From positions 62,001 to 126,000 of the forward strand of contig NZ_JBHSGB010000009.1 of the NCBI RefSeq assembly GCF_042654345.1: a stretch of 64,000 nucleotides of DNA. The letters run 5' to 3'. The translations under genes and the position numbers were made by a program. The notes below the pieces were generated by a model that was given only the letters and a program-made list of their open reading frames with translations, did not search any database and had not been told where the DNA came from. This stretch comes from Pararheinheimera marina. GTDB lineage: Bacteria > Pseudomonadota > Gammaproteobacteria > Enterobacterales > Alteromonadaceae. Every line of letters starts with the position of its first letter. The stretch's first letter is position 1. This document shows positions 15,337 to 23,888 of the stretch, piece after piece.

Positions 15337-16289
15337 TGAGTGAATCCTGGTTATTTGGCCCCGTGTTAAGTCAGCTGAACAGCGGGATATTGGTGGTTGA
15401 TACCGCCTTTCGTCTGGTCTACATCAATCATTTTTTGGAACGGCATGCCAAATTGCAGCTGCTGGACGTCAAAAACAAAGTGTTGTTTGACGTATTTACC
15501 GATTTACCCGAAAGTTGGTTGCGACGTAAATTCGAGACGGTCGTCAGTCTGCAAACGCCCGCGTTCAGTAGCTGGGAGCAGCGCCAATACATTCTGAAGC
15601 TGCCGCATTTACGTCCCGCCACTGGCAGTAGCCATTACATGGCGCAAAACTGCACTATGCTGCCTTTGTCTGATCCGCAAGGTGGAAAGTACGTCTGTCT
15701 GCTGATTGAAGACGCCACAGATGCCTTTGTGTACCAGCAGCACTTGCAACAGACCATGGCGCAACTGGAACAAAGCAACAGGCTTGATGGCTTGACTCAA
15801 TGTTTGAACCGGCGCTATTGGGAACAGCAACTGAAATTGGAAGTTCAGCGCTCTGAGCGTTATCAGACGCCATTGTCGCTGCTGTTGTTTGACTTAGACC
15901 GATTTAAACAGCTCAACGACCGTTATGGCCATCAGGGCGGTGACTTTGTGCTGGTGGAACTGGCCGCTCAGGTCAAGCAGTTGCTGCGTGACAGCGACTG
16001 GTTTGGCCGCTACGGTGGCGAGGAGTTTGGCATAGTGCTGACCAATACCGACAAAGCCGGCGCCTTTGAAGTGGCGCAGCGCTTATGCCAGCAAATTGCC
16101 AATACCAGCTTTCATTACCAGCAACATAAGATCCAGGTCACTTTGAGCATTGGGGTCGCTGTGTTGCAGAATTTTGACGAACGAGCCGCTGAACAATTGA
16201 TCTCAGCGGCAGACCAGGCGCTGTACCAGGCGAAACGCTCCGGACGCAACAGGGTTTTATGCTTTGATAGCGGCTTGACCAGTATTTAA
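15336..16289 (+). CDS. PAS-GGDEF diguanylate cyclase
   Basis: 317-residue cytoplasmic enzyme: N-terminal PAS-like sensor (about 8-125, starting LNSGILVVDTAFRLVYIN) and a GGDEF domain (about 150-312). The active-site loop is GGEEF near residue 227, with LFDLDRFKQLND upstream, so c-di-GMP synthesis from GTP is expected. The product-inhibition I-site RxxD is present as RDSD exactly five residues before GGEEF. The start ATG overlaps the preceding stop (TAATG), and an earlier in-frame start would lie inside the CheC gene. Third gene of the receiver-CheC-GGDEF operon. Confidence 0.95.
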   Translation: MSESWLFGPVLSQLNSGILVVDTAFRLVYINHFLERHAKLQLLDVKNKVLFDVFTDLPESWLRRKFETVVSLQTPAFSSWEQRQYILKLPHLRPATGSSHYMAQNCTMLPLSDPQGGKYVCLLIEDATDAFVYQQHLQQTMAQLEQSNRLDGLTQCLNRRYWEQQLKLEVQRSERYQTPLSLLLFDLDRFKQLNDRYGHQGGDFVLVELAAQVKQLLRDSDWFGRYGGEEFGIVLTNTDKAGAFEVAQRLCQQIANTSFHYQQHKIQVTLSIGVAVLQNFDERAAEQLISAADQALYQAKRSGRNRVLCFDSGLTSI

Positions 16290-16303
16290 ACAAAAAGGAT
16301 CTA

Positions 16304-16343
16304 AACATTTAGATTGACAGACGTCTAAATGTTCACGCATAGT
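16304..16343 (+). promoter_or_regulatory. thr operon promoter and palindromic operator
   Basis: A perfect 10-bp inverted repeat, AACATTTAGA (16304-16313) and TCTAAATGTT (16324-16333), flanks a consensus -35 TTGACA (16314-16319). CATAGT (16338-16343), 18 bases on, is a possible -10. Within it AGACGTCT (16319-16326) is a perfect match to the MetJ met-box consensus; the preceding and following 8-mers match poorly. A repressor here would cover the -35. Which regulator binds is inference. Confidence 0.55.
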
Positions 16344-16349
16344 GGACTT

Positions 16350-16409
16350 ATGAAAATAAAAAATCGCAATACCACCACCATTATTACAACCACCAGCCCC
16401 ACGGGGTAG
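16350..16409 (+). CDS. thrL: thr operon leader peptide
   Basis: 19-codon reading frame MKIKNRNTTTIITTTSPTG with seven threonine and three isoleucine codons, placed just before an attenuator and thrA. It is the Thr/Ile-sensing leader peptide: ribosome stalling at these codons when charged tRNA is short favours transcription of thrABC. The ATG at 16350 has no clear ribosome-binding site; a second in-frame ATG at 16329 would add seven residues. Too short for automatic gene callers. Confidence 0.9.
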   Translation: MKIKNRNTTTIITTTSPTG

Positions 16410-16469
16410 GAGGTCGGCGGCGTATTGCATTCAGAAAAGGCCCGAGACCTCCCCGTCTCGGGCCTTTTT
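16409..16469 (+). promoter_or_regulatory. Threonine attenuator (antiterminator/terminator)
   Basis: Terminator: 14-bp perfect stem, AAAAGGCCCGAGAC (16435-16448) with GTCTCGGGCCTTTT (16455-16468), loop CTCCCC, ending in a T-run. Antiterminator: GGAGGTC (16409-16415), which begins on the last base of the leader stop codon, can pair with GACCTCC (16446-16452) and break the terminator stem. A ribosome reaching the leader stop would cover GGAGGTC and allow termination, the classical arrangement. Confidence 0.92.
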
Positions 16470-16488
16470 GCTTATTAAGGAGTGCAAC

Positions 16489-18948
16489 ATGAGGGTACTG
16501 AAGTTTGGCGGTTCATCACTGGCCTCTGTGGTCAGGTTTGCCGAAGTCGCCGATATCGTGGCAAACCAAATCGGCACTGAGCCGGTAGGCTTGGTGTTAT
16601 CTGCGCCACAAGGGGTGACCAATACCCTGGTGGAACTGACTGATCTGGCATTTTTGGGTTCAGATTATCTGCCGCTGTTGCAACAATGGCGTCAGCGTCT
16701 GGCGCAGTTGATTGACGACGCCGGCTTGCGGGCGAGTAGCGAGCAACTGCAGGCTGTGCGTGAACTGGCGGCGGTTCAGGACGAGCGCTTGACCGAGCGG
16801 CTGCAGGGCATTCGTTTGTTAGGCTATTGCCCGGATCATATCAAAGCGCAAATTCTGGGCATGGGCGAGCAATTCAGTGTGGCTTTGATGACGGCGCTAC
16901 TGAAAGGAAAACAGCTGCAAACGGTTCTGCTTGATTCAGTCGCGCTGGTAAAAAGCCAGGGCGATTATCTGAATGCGGTAGCCGACATCAGTGCCTCTGA
17001 GCAGAGCTTTGCTGCGACGTTATCCAAACAACAGGCTCAGGTTTATGTGATGGCTGGGTTTGTTTCCAGTAACGCCCAAGGCGAGCTTTGCCTGTTGGGC
17101 CGCAATGGCTCTGATTATTCAGCGGCCATAGTGGCGGCAGCGGTGAAAGCGTCGGTCTGTGAAATCTGGACTGATGTGGATGGCGTCTACAGTGCCGATC
17201 CGCGCCAGGTAAAAAATGCCAAACTGATTTCGCATTTGTCGTACGACGAAGCGATGGAACTGTCCTATTTTGGCGCAAAGGTGCTGCATCCAAAAACCAT
17301 TGGCCCGTTGGCGCGTTTTCAAATTCCTTGTTACATCAAAAATACCTTAAACCCGTCGGCGCCTGGCTCCTGTATCGACCAGCACAGCAGCGGTGACAGC
17401 TTGGTGAAAGGCATTTCCAGCCTGGAGCACTTGGCGCTGATCACTGTGTCTGGCCCAGGTCTGAAAGGGGTGGTCGGCATGGCTTCCCGGGTGTTCGCCA
17501 CCATGGCCAGAGAGCAAGTGTCGGTCAGCCTGATCACTCAGTCCTCGTCTGAGTTTTCTATCAGTTTCTGTGTGACGCAGTCCGATCTGAAAGTGGCCCA
17601 GCAGGCGTTAATGGCGGAGTTTGAACTGGAACTGGCGAATAAACTTTTACGGCCTTTGCATATCCAGTCCGATATGGCGATTGTCAGTCTGGTCGGCGAC
17701 GGCATGCGTCAGCACCGTGGTGTGGCGGCTAAATTCTTTGCCTCTTTGGCCCAAGCTCGGGTCAACGTGGTGGCTATTGCACAGGATAGCAGCGAACGCT
17801 CCATCTCCGCAGTGGTGGAGCAAAAAGCCTGTCAGGACGCGGTCAAAGTCTGCCATGAAAACTTCTTCAGCCATGTGCCAAGCATTGACGTCTTTCTGGT
17901 GGGCTGTGGTGTGGTCGGTGGCGAGTTATTGGCGCAGTTTCAGCGTCAGCAAGCCTTTTTGCAGCAGCGTAATGTGCGGCTGACGGTGTATGGCATCGCT
18001 AACTCCAAGGCGTTGTTATTGGACCCGAAAGGTATTGAATTGGGCCAGTGGCAGCAGCAGATGCAGGGTGCCAAAACGCAGTTTAGCGTGGCGCAGCTGA
18101 GCCAGTTTGTCACCGAGCAGCACCTGACCAACCCAGTGTTAATTGACTGTTCCAGTGCTGAGCCTGTGGCTGGTTTGTATGTGGATTTCCTGAAAGCCGG
18201 CTTCCATGTGGTGACACCAAACAAAAAGGCCAACACCGGCTCGCTGGACTATTACCGCCAGCTGCGTCAGGTCGCCCAGCAGCACAGACGGCGTTTCCTG
18301 TATGAAACCACAGTAGGCGCGGGTTTGCCGGTGATTGATACGTTACAGGGGTTGTTTAACGCAGGGGATGAACTGCTGGCGTTTGAGGGCATCTTGTCAG
18401 GTTCACTGTCGTATATTTTTGGTCTGCTGGAGCAGGGTGTCAGTTTGTCTGACGTGACGCAGAAAGCGCGTGATTTAGGCTTTACAGAGCCAGACCCACG
18501 CGACGACTTATCGGGGATGGATGTTGCACGCAAGCTGCTTATCATGGCGCGGGAGTCCGGTCTGATGCTGGACCTGGCCGATGTGGACGTGGAAGGTGTA
18601 CTGCCAGCTGGTTTTGCTGAAGGCACAGCTGTGCCTGATTTTATGGCCCAACTGCCTCAGCTTGACGCGTTGTTTGCCGACAAAGTGGTCGCCGCCAAAG
18701 CCAATGGCCAGGTGCTGCGCTACATAGGTGAAATCCGTGATGGGCGCTGTAAGGTAGCGATTAAAGCGCTTGATTTGGACCATCCGCTGGCCAAAGTGAA
18801 AGACGGTGAAAATGCGCTGGCGATCCATACCCGCTATTACCAACCGATCCCGTTCGTTTTACGGGGATATGGGGCTGGTGCCGCAGTGACTGCAGCCGGT
18901 GTGTTCAGTGATGTAATGCGGACTTTGTCCTGGCAGCAGGAGATGTGA
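16489..18948 (+). CDS. thrA: Bifunctional aspartate kinase I / homoserine dehydrogenase I
   Basis: 819 residues (820 in E. coli). N-terminal aspartate kinase begins MRVLKFGGSSLAS and has the TDVDGVYSADPR nucleotide-site segment near residue 230; paired ACT domains follow (about 310-460) and give threonine feedback; the homoserine dehydrogenase starts with the NAD(P) motif FLVGCGVVGGELL near 468 and contains the GILSGSLSYIFG and DPRDDLSGMDVARKLLI catalytic segments. Both activities feed threonine, isoleucine and methionine synthesis. ATG 16489 is chosen for AAGGAG seven bases upstream. First gene of thrABC, behind the attenuator. A separate lysC lies at 39915. Confidence 0.98.
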   Translation: MRVLKFGGSSLASVVRFAEVADIVANQIGTEPVGLVLSAPQGVTNTLVELTDLAFLGSDYLPLLQQWRQRLAQLIDDAGLRASSEQLQAVRELAAVQDERLTERLQGIRLLGYCPDHIKAQILGMGEQFSVALMTALLKGKQLQTVLLDSVALVKSQGDYLNAVADISASEQSFAATLSKQQAQVYVMAGFVSSNAQGELCLLGRNGSDYSAAIVAAAVKASVCEIWTDVDGVYSADPRQVKNAKLISHLSYDEAMELSYFGAKVLHPKTIGPLARFQIPCYIKNTLNPSAPGSCIDQHSSGDSLVKGISSLEHLALITVSGPGLKGVVGMASRVFATMAREQVSVSLITQSSSEFSISFCVTQSDLKVAQQALMAEFELELANKLLRPLHIQSDMAIVSLVGDGMRQHRGVAAKFFASLAQARVNVVAIAQDSSERSISAVVEQKACQDAVKVCHENFFSHVPSIDVFLVGCGVVGGELLAQFQRQQAFLQQRNVRLTVYGIANSKALLLDPKGIELGQWQQQMQGAKTQFSVAQLSQFVTEQHLTNPVLIDCSSAEPVAGLYVDFLKAGFHVVTPNKKANTGSLDYYRQLRQVAQQHRRRFLYETTVGAGLPVIDTLQGLFNAGDELLAFEGILSGSLSYIFGLLEQGVSLSDVTQKARDLGFTEPDPRDDLSGMDVARKLLIMARESGLMLDLADVDVEGVLPAGFAEGTAVPDFMAQLPQLDALFADKVVAAKANGQVLRYIGEIRDGRCKVAIKALDLDHPLAKVKDGENALAIHTRYYQPIPFVLRGYGAGAAVTAAGVFSDVMRTLSWQQEM

Positions 18949-18949
18949 G

Positions 18950-19915
18950 ATGAGTCGATATTTTGCGCCCGCCTCCACCGGCAATCTGTCGGTTGGTTTT
19001 GATTTATTGGGAGCGGCTTTTGAGCCAACAGACGGGCAGGCGCTGGGGGACGAATTAGCGATCCTTGGAGAAGGTGATGCGTTGGAGCTGAGTGTATCAG
19101 GGCGTTATGTGCATCAGCTGCCAGCAGATTTGAATGACAACCTCGTCGCCAAGTGCTTTTACGCTTTTGAGCAGGCGGTAGGTCGCACTCTGCCACGCTT
19201 GCGACTGGAACTGGTTAAACACTTGCCTGTCGGCAGTGGTTTGGGTTCCAGCGCCTGTTCCATTGTGGTGGCTTTATATGCCTTTAACCAGCACTTTGGC
19301 CGGCCGCTGTCGGACCAGGTTTTACTGCAATTGATGGCAGAGCTGGAAGGTGGCGTCAGTGGTTCGGTGCACTACGACAATGTCGCACCGTCCTTTTTTG
19401 GTGGTCTGCAGCTGATGCTGCAGGACAGCCCACAGATTTGCCGGTCTTTGCCCTGGTTTGATCACTGGCGTGTGGTGTTGTGTTATCCGGGCACCGTACT
19501 GTCAACCAAAGCGGCTCGAGCTGTCTTACCCCAGCAGCTGTCGCTGAAACACAGCATCGCCTTTGCCGGTATGCTCAGCCGTTTTGTGTCGGCCTTATAC
19601 AGCAGAGACGAACAGGATGCGCTGGCCGCATTGCAGGACCTGGTAGCAGAGCCAGCCCGGCGCAGTTTAATGCCTGAACTGGAACCGTTGCGTGCCGCCT
19701 TAATGGCCGAAGGGGTGGGGCATGTCGGGATCTCTGGTGCAGGGCCCACTATTTTCGCTGTCTGCCGCAATGAACAACAAGCACAGTTTGCCGCCAGTTA
19801 TCTGCAAACACAGTATGCAAAGAATCAGGATGCCATGACGGTGGTTTGCCGTCTGGCGCAACAAGGCGCACGGGCGCTACAGGATCAGGACACAGGATTA
19901 AGCAGATGCAATTAA
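18950..19915 (+). CDS. thrB: Homoserine kinase
   Basis: 321-residue GHMP-superfamily kinase that phosphorylates homoserine with ATP. The ATP-binding motif is LPVGSGLGSSACS near residues 90-102; N-terminus SRYFAPASTGNLSVGFDLLG and C-terminal GISGAGPTIFAV are typical. It starts one base after the thrA stop with GGAGATG upstream and overlaps thrC by 10 bases, so the operon is tightly coupled. Confidence 0.98.
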   Translation: MSRYFAPASTGNLSVGFDLLGAAFEPTDGQALGDELAILGEGDALELSVSGRYVHQLPADLNDNLVAKCFYAFEQAVGRTLPRLRLELVKHLPVGSGLGSSACSIVVALYAFNQHFGRPLSDQVLLQLMAELEGGVSGSVHYDNVAPSFFGGLQLMLQDSPQICRSLPWFDHWRVVLCYPGTVLSTKAARAVLPQQLSLKHSIAFAGMLSRFVSALYSRDEQDALAALQDLVAEPARRSLMPELEPLRAALMAEGVGHVGISGAGPTIFAVCRNEQQAQFAASYLQTQYAKNQDAMTVVCRLAQQGARALQDQDTGLSRCN

Positions 19916-21195
19916 GTAATATTAAAGTTCCTTCGCAACAAGTGAGTTTTCTGCAGGCAGTCCGCATTGGGCTGGGTGAACAGCAAGGTTTGTTCTTCCC
20001 GACCCAGTGGCCGCAGCTGGACGTACCGCGTTTGTTGGATATGTCGTTTGTGGAACGCAGCAGCCACATTCTGGCCAGCCTGATTGGGGATGAATTAACA
20101 GCAGCAGAAGTACAGCAAATGGTCGAAGCCGCTTTTGCTTTTCCAGCTCCTTTGGCCCCAGTGACTGATGACGTGGCTTGCCTGGAATTGTTCCATGGCC
20201 CGACGCTGGCCTTTAAAGACTTCGGTGGTCGTTTTATGGCGCAGGCGCTGGTCAAAGCGCAGCAAGCTGAAAATGTCCGCAAAACCACTATTGTGACCGC
20301 GACTTCCGGAGATACCGGCGCTGCGGTAGCTCATGCGTTTTATCAGCAACCTGGGGTCGAAGTGGTGATTCTTTTTCCGGAAGGAAAAATCAGCCCATTG
20401 CAGGAAAAATTATTTACCACTCTTGGCAAAAATATCCATACCCTGGCAGTGAACGCCGATTTTGACGCCTGCCAGGCGTTGGTCAAAGAAGTGTTTAATG
20501 ATAAAGCTTTGGTACAACAGCTGAATATCAATTCAGCGAACTCCATCAATATCAGCCGGTTGTTTGCACAAATCTGCTACTACTTTGAAGCTGTGGCTCA
20601 GGTACCAGCCAATCAGCGGGAGCAGGTGGTGATTTCGGTTCCAAGCGGGAACTTTGGTAACCTGACGGCAGGTTTAATTGCCAAAGTATTGGGCCTGCCC
20701 ATTAAGCGGCTGATTGCGGCGACCAATGCCAATGACACTGTGCCGCGGTACTGGAAAGACGGCCTGTGGGCGCCGAATAAAACCGTCGCGACCTTATCCA
20801 ATGCGATGGATGTCAGTGCGCCGAATAACTGGCCACGTGTTGAAGCACTGCTGGCACAAGGTCTGGTCGGGCGTGACGAACTGGAAGCTGTGATGGTGGA
20901 CGAAGAAGACACGCAGTTGTCAATGCGTCAGCTCGCCAGCCTGGGTTATGTCAGTGAGCCTCATGCAGCCGTGGCTTACAAAGCACTGAAGCGCAGCCTG
21001 CAGCCGGGTGAATACGGTATCTTCCTTGGCACCGCGCATCCTGCCAAGTTTAAAGAGCAGGTGGAGAACATTCTTGGCAGTCCTATTGCGCTGCCTGCTG
21101 AGCTGGCCGCTGTGGCCAGTGAGGCAAGTTTGGCTGTGTCGATGAACGCTGATTATGTACAATTGCGCCAGGCATTACTGGCATTGGACAAATAA
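19906..21195 (+). CDS. thrC: Threonine synthase
   Basis: 429-residue pyridoxal-phosphate enzyme turning O-phosphohomoserine into threonine. The PLP lysine lies in GPTLAFKDFGGRF near residue 105, and TATSGDTGAAVAHAF and SVPSGNFGNLTAG are the phosphate-binding loops. ATG 19906 gives MQLSNIKVPSQQ, matching the family N-terminus; an upstream in-frame start would lie deep in thrB. Overlaps thrB by 10 bases and is followed two bases later by ung. Confidence 0.98.
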   Translation: MQLSNIKVPSQQVSFLQAVRIGLGEQQGLFFPTQWPQLDVPRLLDMSFVERSSHILASLIGDELTAAEVQQMVEAAFAFPAPLAPVTDDVACLELFHGPTLAFKDFGGRFMAQALVKAQQAENVRKTTIVTATSGDTGAAVAHAFYQQPGVEVVILFPEGKISPLQEKLFTTLGKNIHTLAVNADFDACQALVKEVFNDKALVQQLNINSANSINISRLFAQICYYFEAVAQVPANQREQVVISVPSGNFGNLTAGLIAKVLGLPIKRLIAATNANDTVPRYWKDGLWAPNKTVATLSNAMDVSAPNNWPRVEALLAQGLVGRDELEAVMVDEEDTQLSMRQLASLGYVSEPHAAVAYKALKRSLQPGEYGIFLGTAHPAKFKEQVENILGSPIALPAELAAVASEASLAVSMNADYVQLRQALLALDK

Positions 21196-21197
21196 GC

Positions 21198-21860
21198 GTG
21201 AGTTTAAGCTGGCAAGACGTGATTGGGGCTGAGAAAAATCAGCCCTATTTTATCAACACCATCAATTATCTGAAGCAGCAACGGGCCGCAGGGCAGGTGA
21301 TTTATCCGCCAGAAGCCATGGTCTTCAATGCCTTTAAATACACCCCCTTTGACCAGTTAAAAGTGGTGATTATCGGCCAGGATCCTTACCACGGACCGAA
21401 TCAGGCGCATGGTCTGAGCTTTTCTGTGCCTGAAGGTGTGGCGATCCCTCCTTCTTTACGCAACATCTATAAAGAGCTGCAACTGGAGTATGCGGATTTT
21501 CAGTACCCCAACCACGGCTGCCTGGAGAGTTGGGCACAGCAGGGAGTTTTATTACTCAATACGGTATTGACTGTGGTGGCGAATGAAGCCAATTCGCATC
21601 GTCAGTTAGGCTGGGAGCAGTTTACCGATCAGGTGATCCGCGCTATCAGCGCCCAAGGCGAAGGCATTGTTTTTTTGCTTTGGGGGAGTCACGCCATTAA
21701 AAAGGGCCAACTGGTGGATAAGCAGAAACATCATATTCTGACCGCGCCTCATCCATCTCCACTGTCAGCACATCGTGGCTTTTTAGGTTGCGGTCATTTT
21801 GTCCAAGCCAATGACTTGCTGACTCAGCAAGGTAAAACGCCAGTGCGTTGGCAGGTCTAG
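21198..21860 (+). CDS. ung: Uracil-DNA glycosylase
   Basis: 220-residue family-1 UDG removing uracil from DNA. Catalytic water-activating Asp in IGQDPYHGPNQAHG (about 60-74), Leu-intercalation loop HPSPLSAHRGFLGCG with the catalytic His near 187-190. Start codon is GTG at 21198, two bases after the thrC stop; no better ATG is available. It is likely co-transcribed from the thr operon, an unusual partner, although it could have an internal promoter in thrC. Confidence 0.97.
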   Translation: MSLSWQDVIGAEKNQPYFINTINYLKQQRAAGQVIYPPEAMVFNAFKYTPFDQLKVVIIGQDPYHGPNQAHGLSFSVPEGVAIPPSLRNIYKELQLEYADFQYPNHGCLESWAQQGVLLLNTVLTVVANEANSHRQLGWEQFTDQVIRAISAQGEGIVFLLWGSHAIKKGQLVDKQKHHILTAPHPSPLSAHRGFLGCGHFVQANDLLTQQGKTPVRWQV

Positions 21861-21919
21861 CAGATGACTAAAACAAACCATCGCCTAAGCGATGGTTTGA
21901 GGGCCTGAATTGTGGAATT

Positions 21920-21954
21920 AAAAAAGCCCCGGCCAGAAGGCCGGGGCTTTTTTT
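21920..21954. terminator. Strong bidirectional terminator between ung and DUF3545 gene
   Basis: 15-bp perfect stem, AAAAAAGCCCCGGCC (21920-21934) with GGCCGGGGCTTTTTT (21939-21953), loop AGAA. The end of the stem overlaps the stop codon of the minus-strand small gene. A second 10-bp hairpin without a T-run lies just before it at 21875-21898. Confidence 0.93.
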
Positions 21955-22129
21955 AACTAAATTCCAAATCGTTCAACTCAGGTTCGATGGTCCAGTCAAT
22001 GTCTTCTAATTCGCGCTTCAGACGTTGACGCTCTTTTACTGCTTCGATTTCACGCCACTTACGTTTCACCGCACGGCTCTTCGTTGCAGGACGCTCCAAC
22101 AGGTTCAGTAAATCTTCGAAGCTTTCCAT
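21953..22129 (-). CDS. Small DUF3545-type protein
   Basis: 58-residue charged protein starting MESFEDLLNLLERPATKS, then RAVKRKWREIEAVKERQRL and the acidic end ELNDLEFS. I recognise it as the DUF3545 family, short proteins of vibrios and Alteromonadales without known function. It is below the length normally called automatically. Ribosome-binding site GAGGGGC lies upstream of ATG 22129, and the gene has its own gap of 111 bases from pgi. Its helical, basic-then-acidic composition suggests a soluble binding protein, but nothing more can be said. Confidence 0.85.
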   Translation of the reverse strand: MESFEDLLNLLERPATKSRAVKRKWREIEAVKERQRLKRELEDIDWTIEPELNDLEFS

Positions 22130-22240
22130 TTTTGCCCCTCTGAGTTGTTGTTATTTTCAACAAATTAGTACCACAGTCTGCATGAAAATAAAATAACCTT
22201 TTGACACAAAAATGAACGAAAAATGAATGTTTTTTGTCGG

Positions 22241-23866
22241 TTAGCTGTTCCTGAACTGGTTAAATGTTGCGATAAGTGCTTCTGTAGAGGCGTCAAACCG
22301 GCTTTCCTTCTGGCCTGACAGCACCTGGTAAATAGGTGTAGACAGTTGCTTGCCCAGCTCTACGCCCCACTGGTCAAAGGAGTTAATATTCCACAATACG
22401 CCCTGACAAAAGACTTTGTGTTCATACAGTGCGATCAGCGCCCCCAGGTAATAAGGGGACAGCTCCGGCAGCAGCAGAGTGTTGCTTGGTTTGTTACCAG
22501 GTGACACCTTGTGCGGCGCCAGCGCAATAGCTTCTGCTTCCGGCGCACCAGTAGCCAGTACTTCGGCTTTGGCTTCATCAAAGGTCTTGCCTTGCATCAG
22601 CGCCTGCGTTTGCGCGAAGCAATGTGCCGCCAGACGGTGATGATGGTCCGTCAGCTCGTGGCTGACCTTGGCTGGCAGAATAAAGTCGGATGGTACCGCT
22701 AAAGCGCTTTGGTGCAATAACTGATGGTACGCATGCTGGCCATTGGTACCGGCATCGCCCCAAATCACGGGCGCTGTGTCCAGTCGCAGTGGCTGGCCGT
22801 CGACATCGACACTCTTGCCATTACTTTCCATATCCAGCTGTTGCACATAAGACGGCAGCAGACGCAGGTAATGGCTGTACGGCAATAGAGCCTGAGCCTG
22901 ACAGCCTTTGGCGTTGATGTACCACACACCTAACAGCGCCAGAATGACGGGCAGGTTTTGTTCAAACGGGGCTGCGTAAAAATGCTGATCCATGGCACGG
23001 GCACCGGCCAGGAGCTGTTCAAACTGCGCCATGCCAAGCTGCAGCGCCACAGGGAAGCCGATAGCTGACCACAAAGAGTAACGCCCGCCAACCCAATCCC
23101 ACATTGGCAGAATATGCTCGGCCACAATTCCGAATTCAGCCGCAGCTTTGATATTGGACGAGGTGGCCCAGAAATGCTGGGCAATAGCGGCTTTGTCTGC
23201 GCCGTTATCGGTAAACCACTGACGTACAGCCAGCGCATTCTGTTTGGTCTCTTCGGTGCCAAATGACTTGGAGGCGACAAACACCAGCGTGGTGGCCGGG
23301 TTTAAGCCTTTGACCACGTCACTGACCACGGCGCCGTCAATGTTGCCGGCAAAATGAATACGCACCGGGCTTTGGTTGTAAGGCAATAAAGCTTCACAGG
23401 CCATTTGCGGGCCTAACAAAGAACCGCCGATGCCAATCCAGATCAGGTCTGTAATAGCCTGTCCTTGATATCCCAGGTACTCGCCTTGGTGCAGTTGAGT
23501 GATCAGGCTGGCCATCTGGGACCGGCACTGCGCAATTTCCGGTTCTAAATCAACACCATCGAGCAGCAGAGGCTGACCGGCTTCAGCGCGAAGCGCCATA
23601 TGCCAGACGGCCCGCTGTTCGGTGTTGTTGATTTTATCGCCTTGCTGCATCTGCTGTGCTTTGCGCTGAATGTCACTTTGCGTTGCCAGTTTCAGCAGGC
23701 TTTGCCAGATACTGTCTGTGATCAGGTTTTTCGAAAAATCCAGGTGAATCCCGCAGGCAGTTGCCTGGAATTTCGCTGCCCGTTTCGGGTCCTGTGCAAA
23801 TTCCTGCCGTAATGAAATGGCTGTACTGGCTTGCTGTTTCAGCGAAGCCCACACCGTAGATGACAT
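22241..23866 (-). CDS. pgi: Glucose-6-phosphate isomerase
   Basis: 541 residues (549 in E. coli). Interconverts glucose-6-phosphate and fructose-6-phosphate. Family segments visible: WIGIGGSLLGPQMACEAL, FVASKSFGTEETKQNA, the active-site region WDWVGGRYSLWSAIGFP, and QWGVELGKQL near the C-terminus. The ATG is preceded by AGGGGAG. It follows tal by 22 bases on the same strand, so tal-pgi form an operon linking the pentose phosphate route and glycolysis. The 111-base stretch after it toward the DUF3545 gene holds no other gene. Confidence 0.98.
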   Translation of the reverse strand: MSSTVWASLKQQASTAISLRQEFAQDPKRAAKFQATACGIHLDFSKNLITDSIWQSLLKLATQSDIQRKAQQMQQGDKINNTEQRAVWHMALRAEAGQPLLLDGVDLEPEIAQCRSQMASLITQLHQGEYLGYQGQAITDLIWIGIGGSLLGPQMACEALLPYNQSPVRIHFAGNIDGAVVSDVVKGLNPATTLVFVASKSFGTEETKQNALAVRQWFTDNGADKAAIAQHFWATSSNIKAAAEFGIVAEHILPMWDWVGGRYSLWSAIGFPVALQLGMAQFEQLLAGARAMDQHFYAAPFEQNLPVILALLGVWYINAKGCQAQALLPYSHYLRLLPSYVQQLDMESNGKSVDVDGQPLRLDTAPVIWGDAGTNGQHAYHQLLHQSALAVPSDFILPAKVSHELTDHHHRLAAHCFAQTQALMQGKTFDEAKAEVLATGAPEAEAIALAPHKVSPGNKPSNTLLLPELSPYYLGALIALYEHKVFCQGVLWNINSFDQWGVELGKQLSTPIYQVLSGQKESRFDASTEALIATFNQFRNS

Positions 23867-23888
23867 TCAGTTTCTCCCCTTAATAACC

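Noticed and set aside
21875..21898. Second terminator directly after ung
   Set aside because: A clean 10-bp hairpin but no T-run follows on either side; the real terminator is the next hairpin at 21920.
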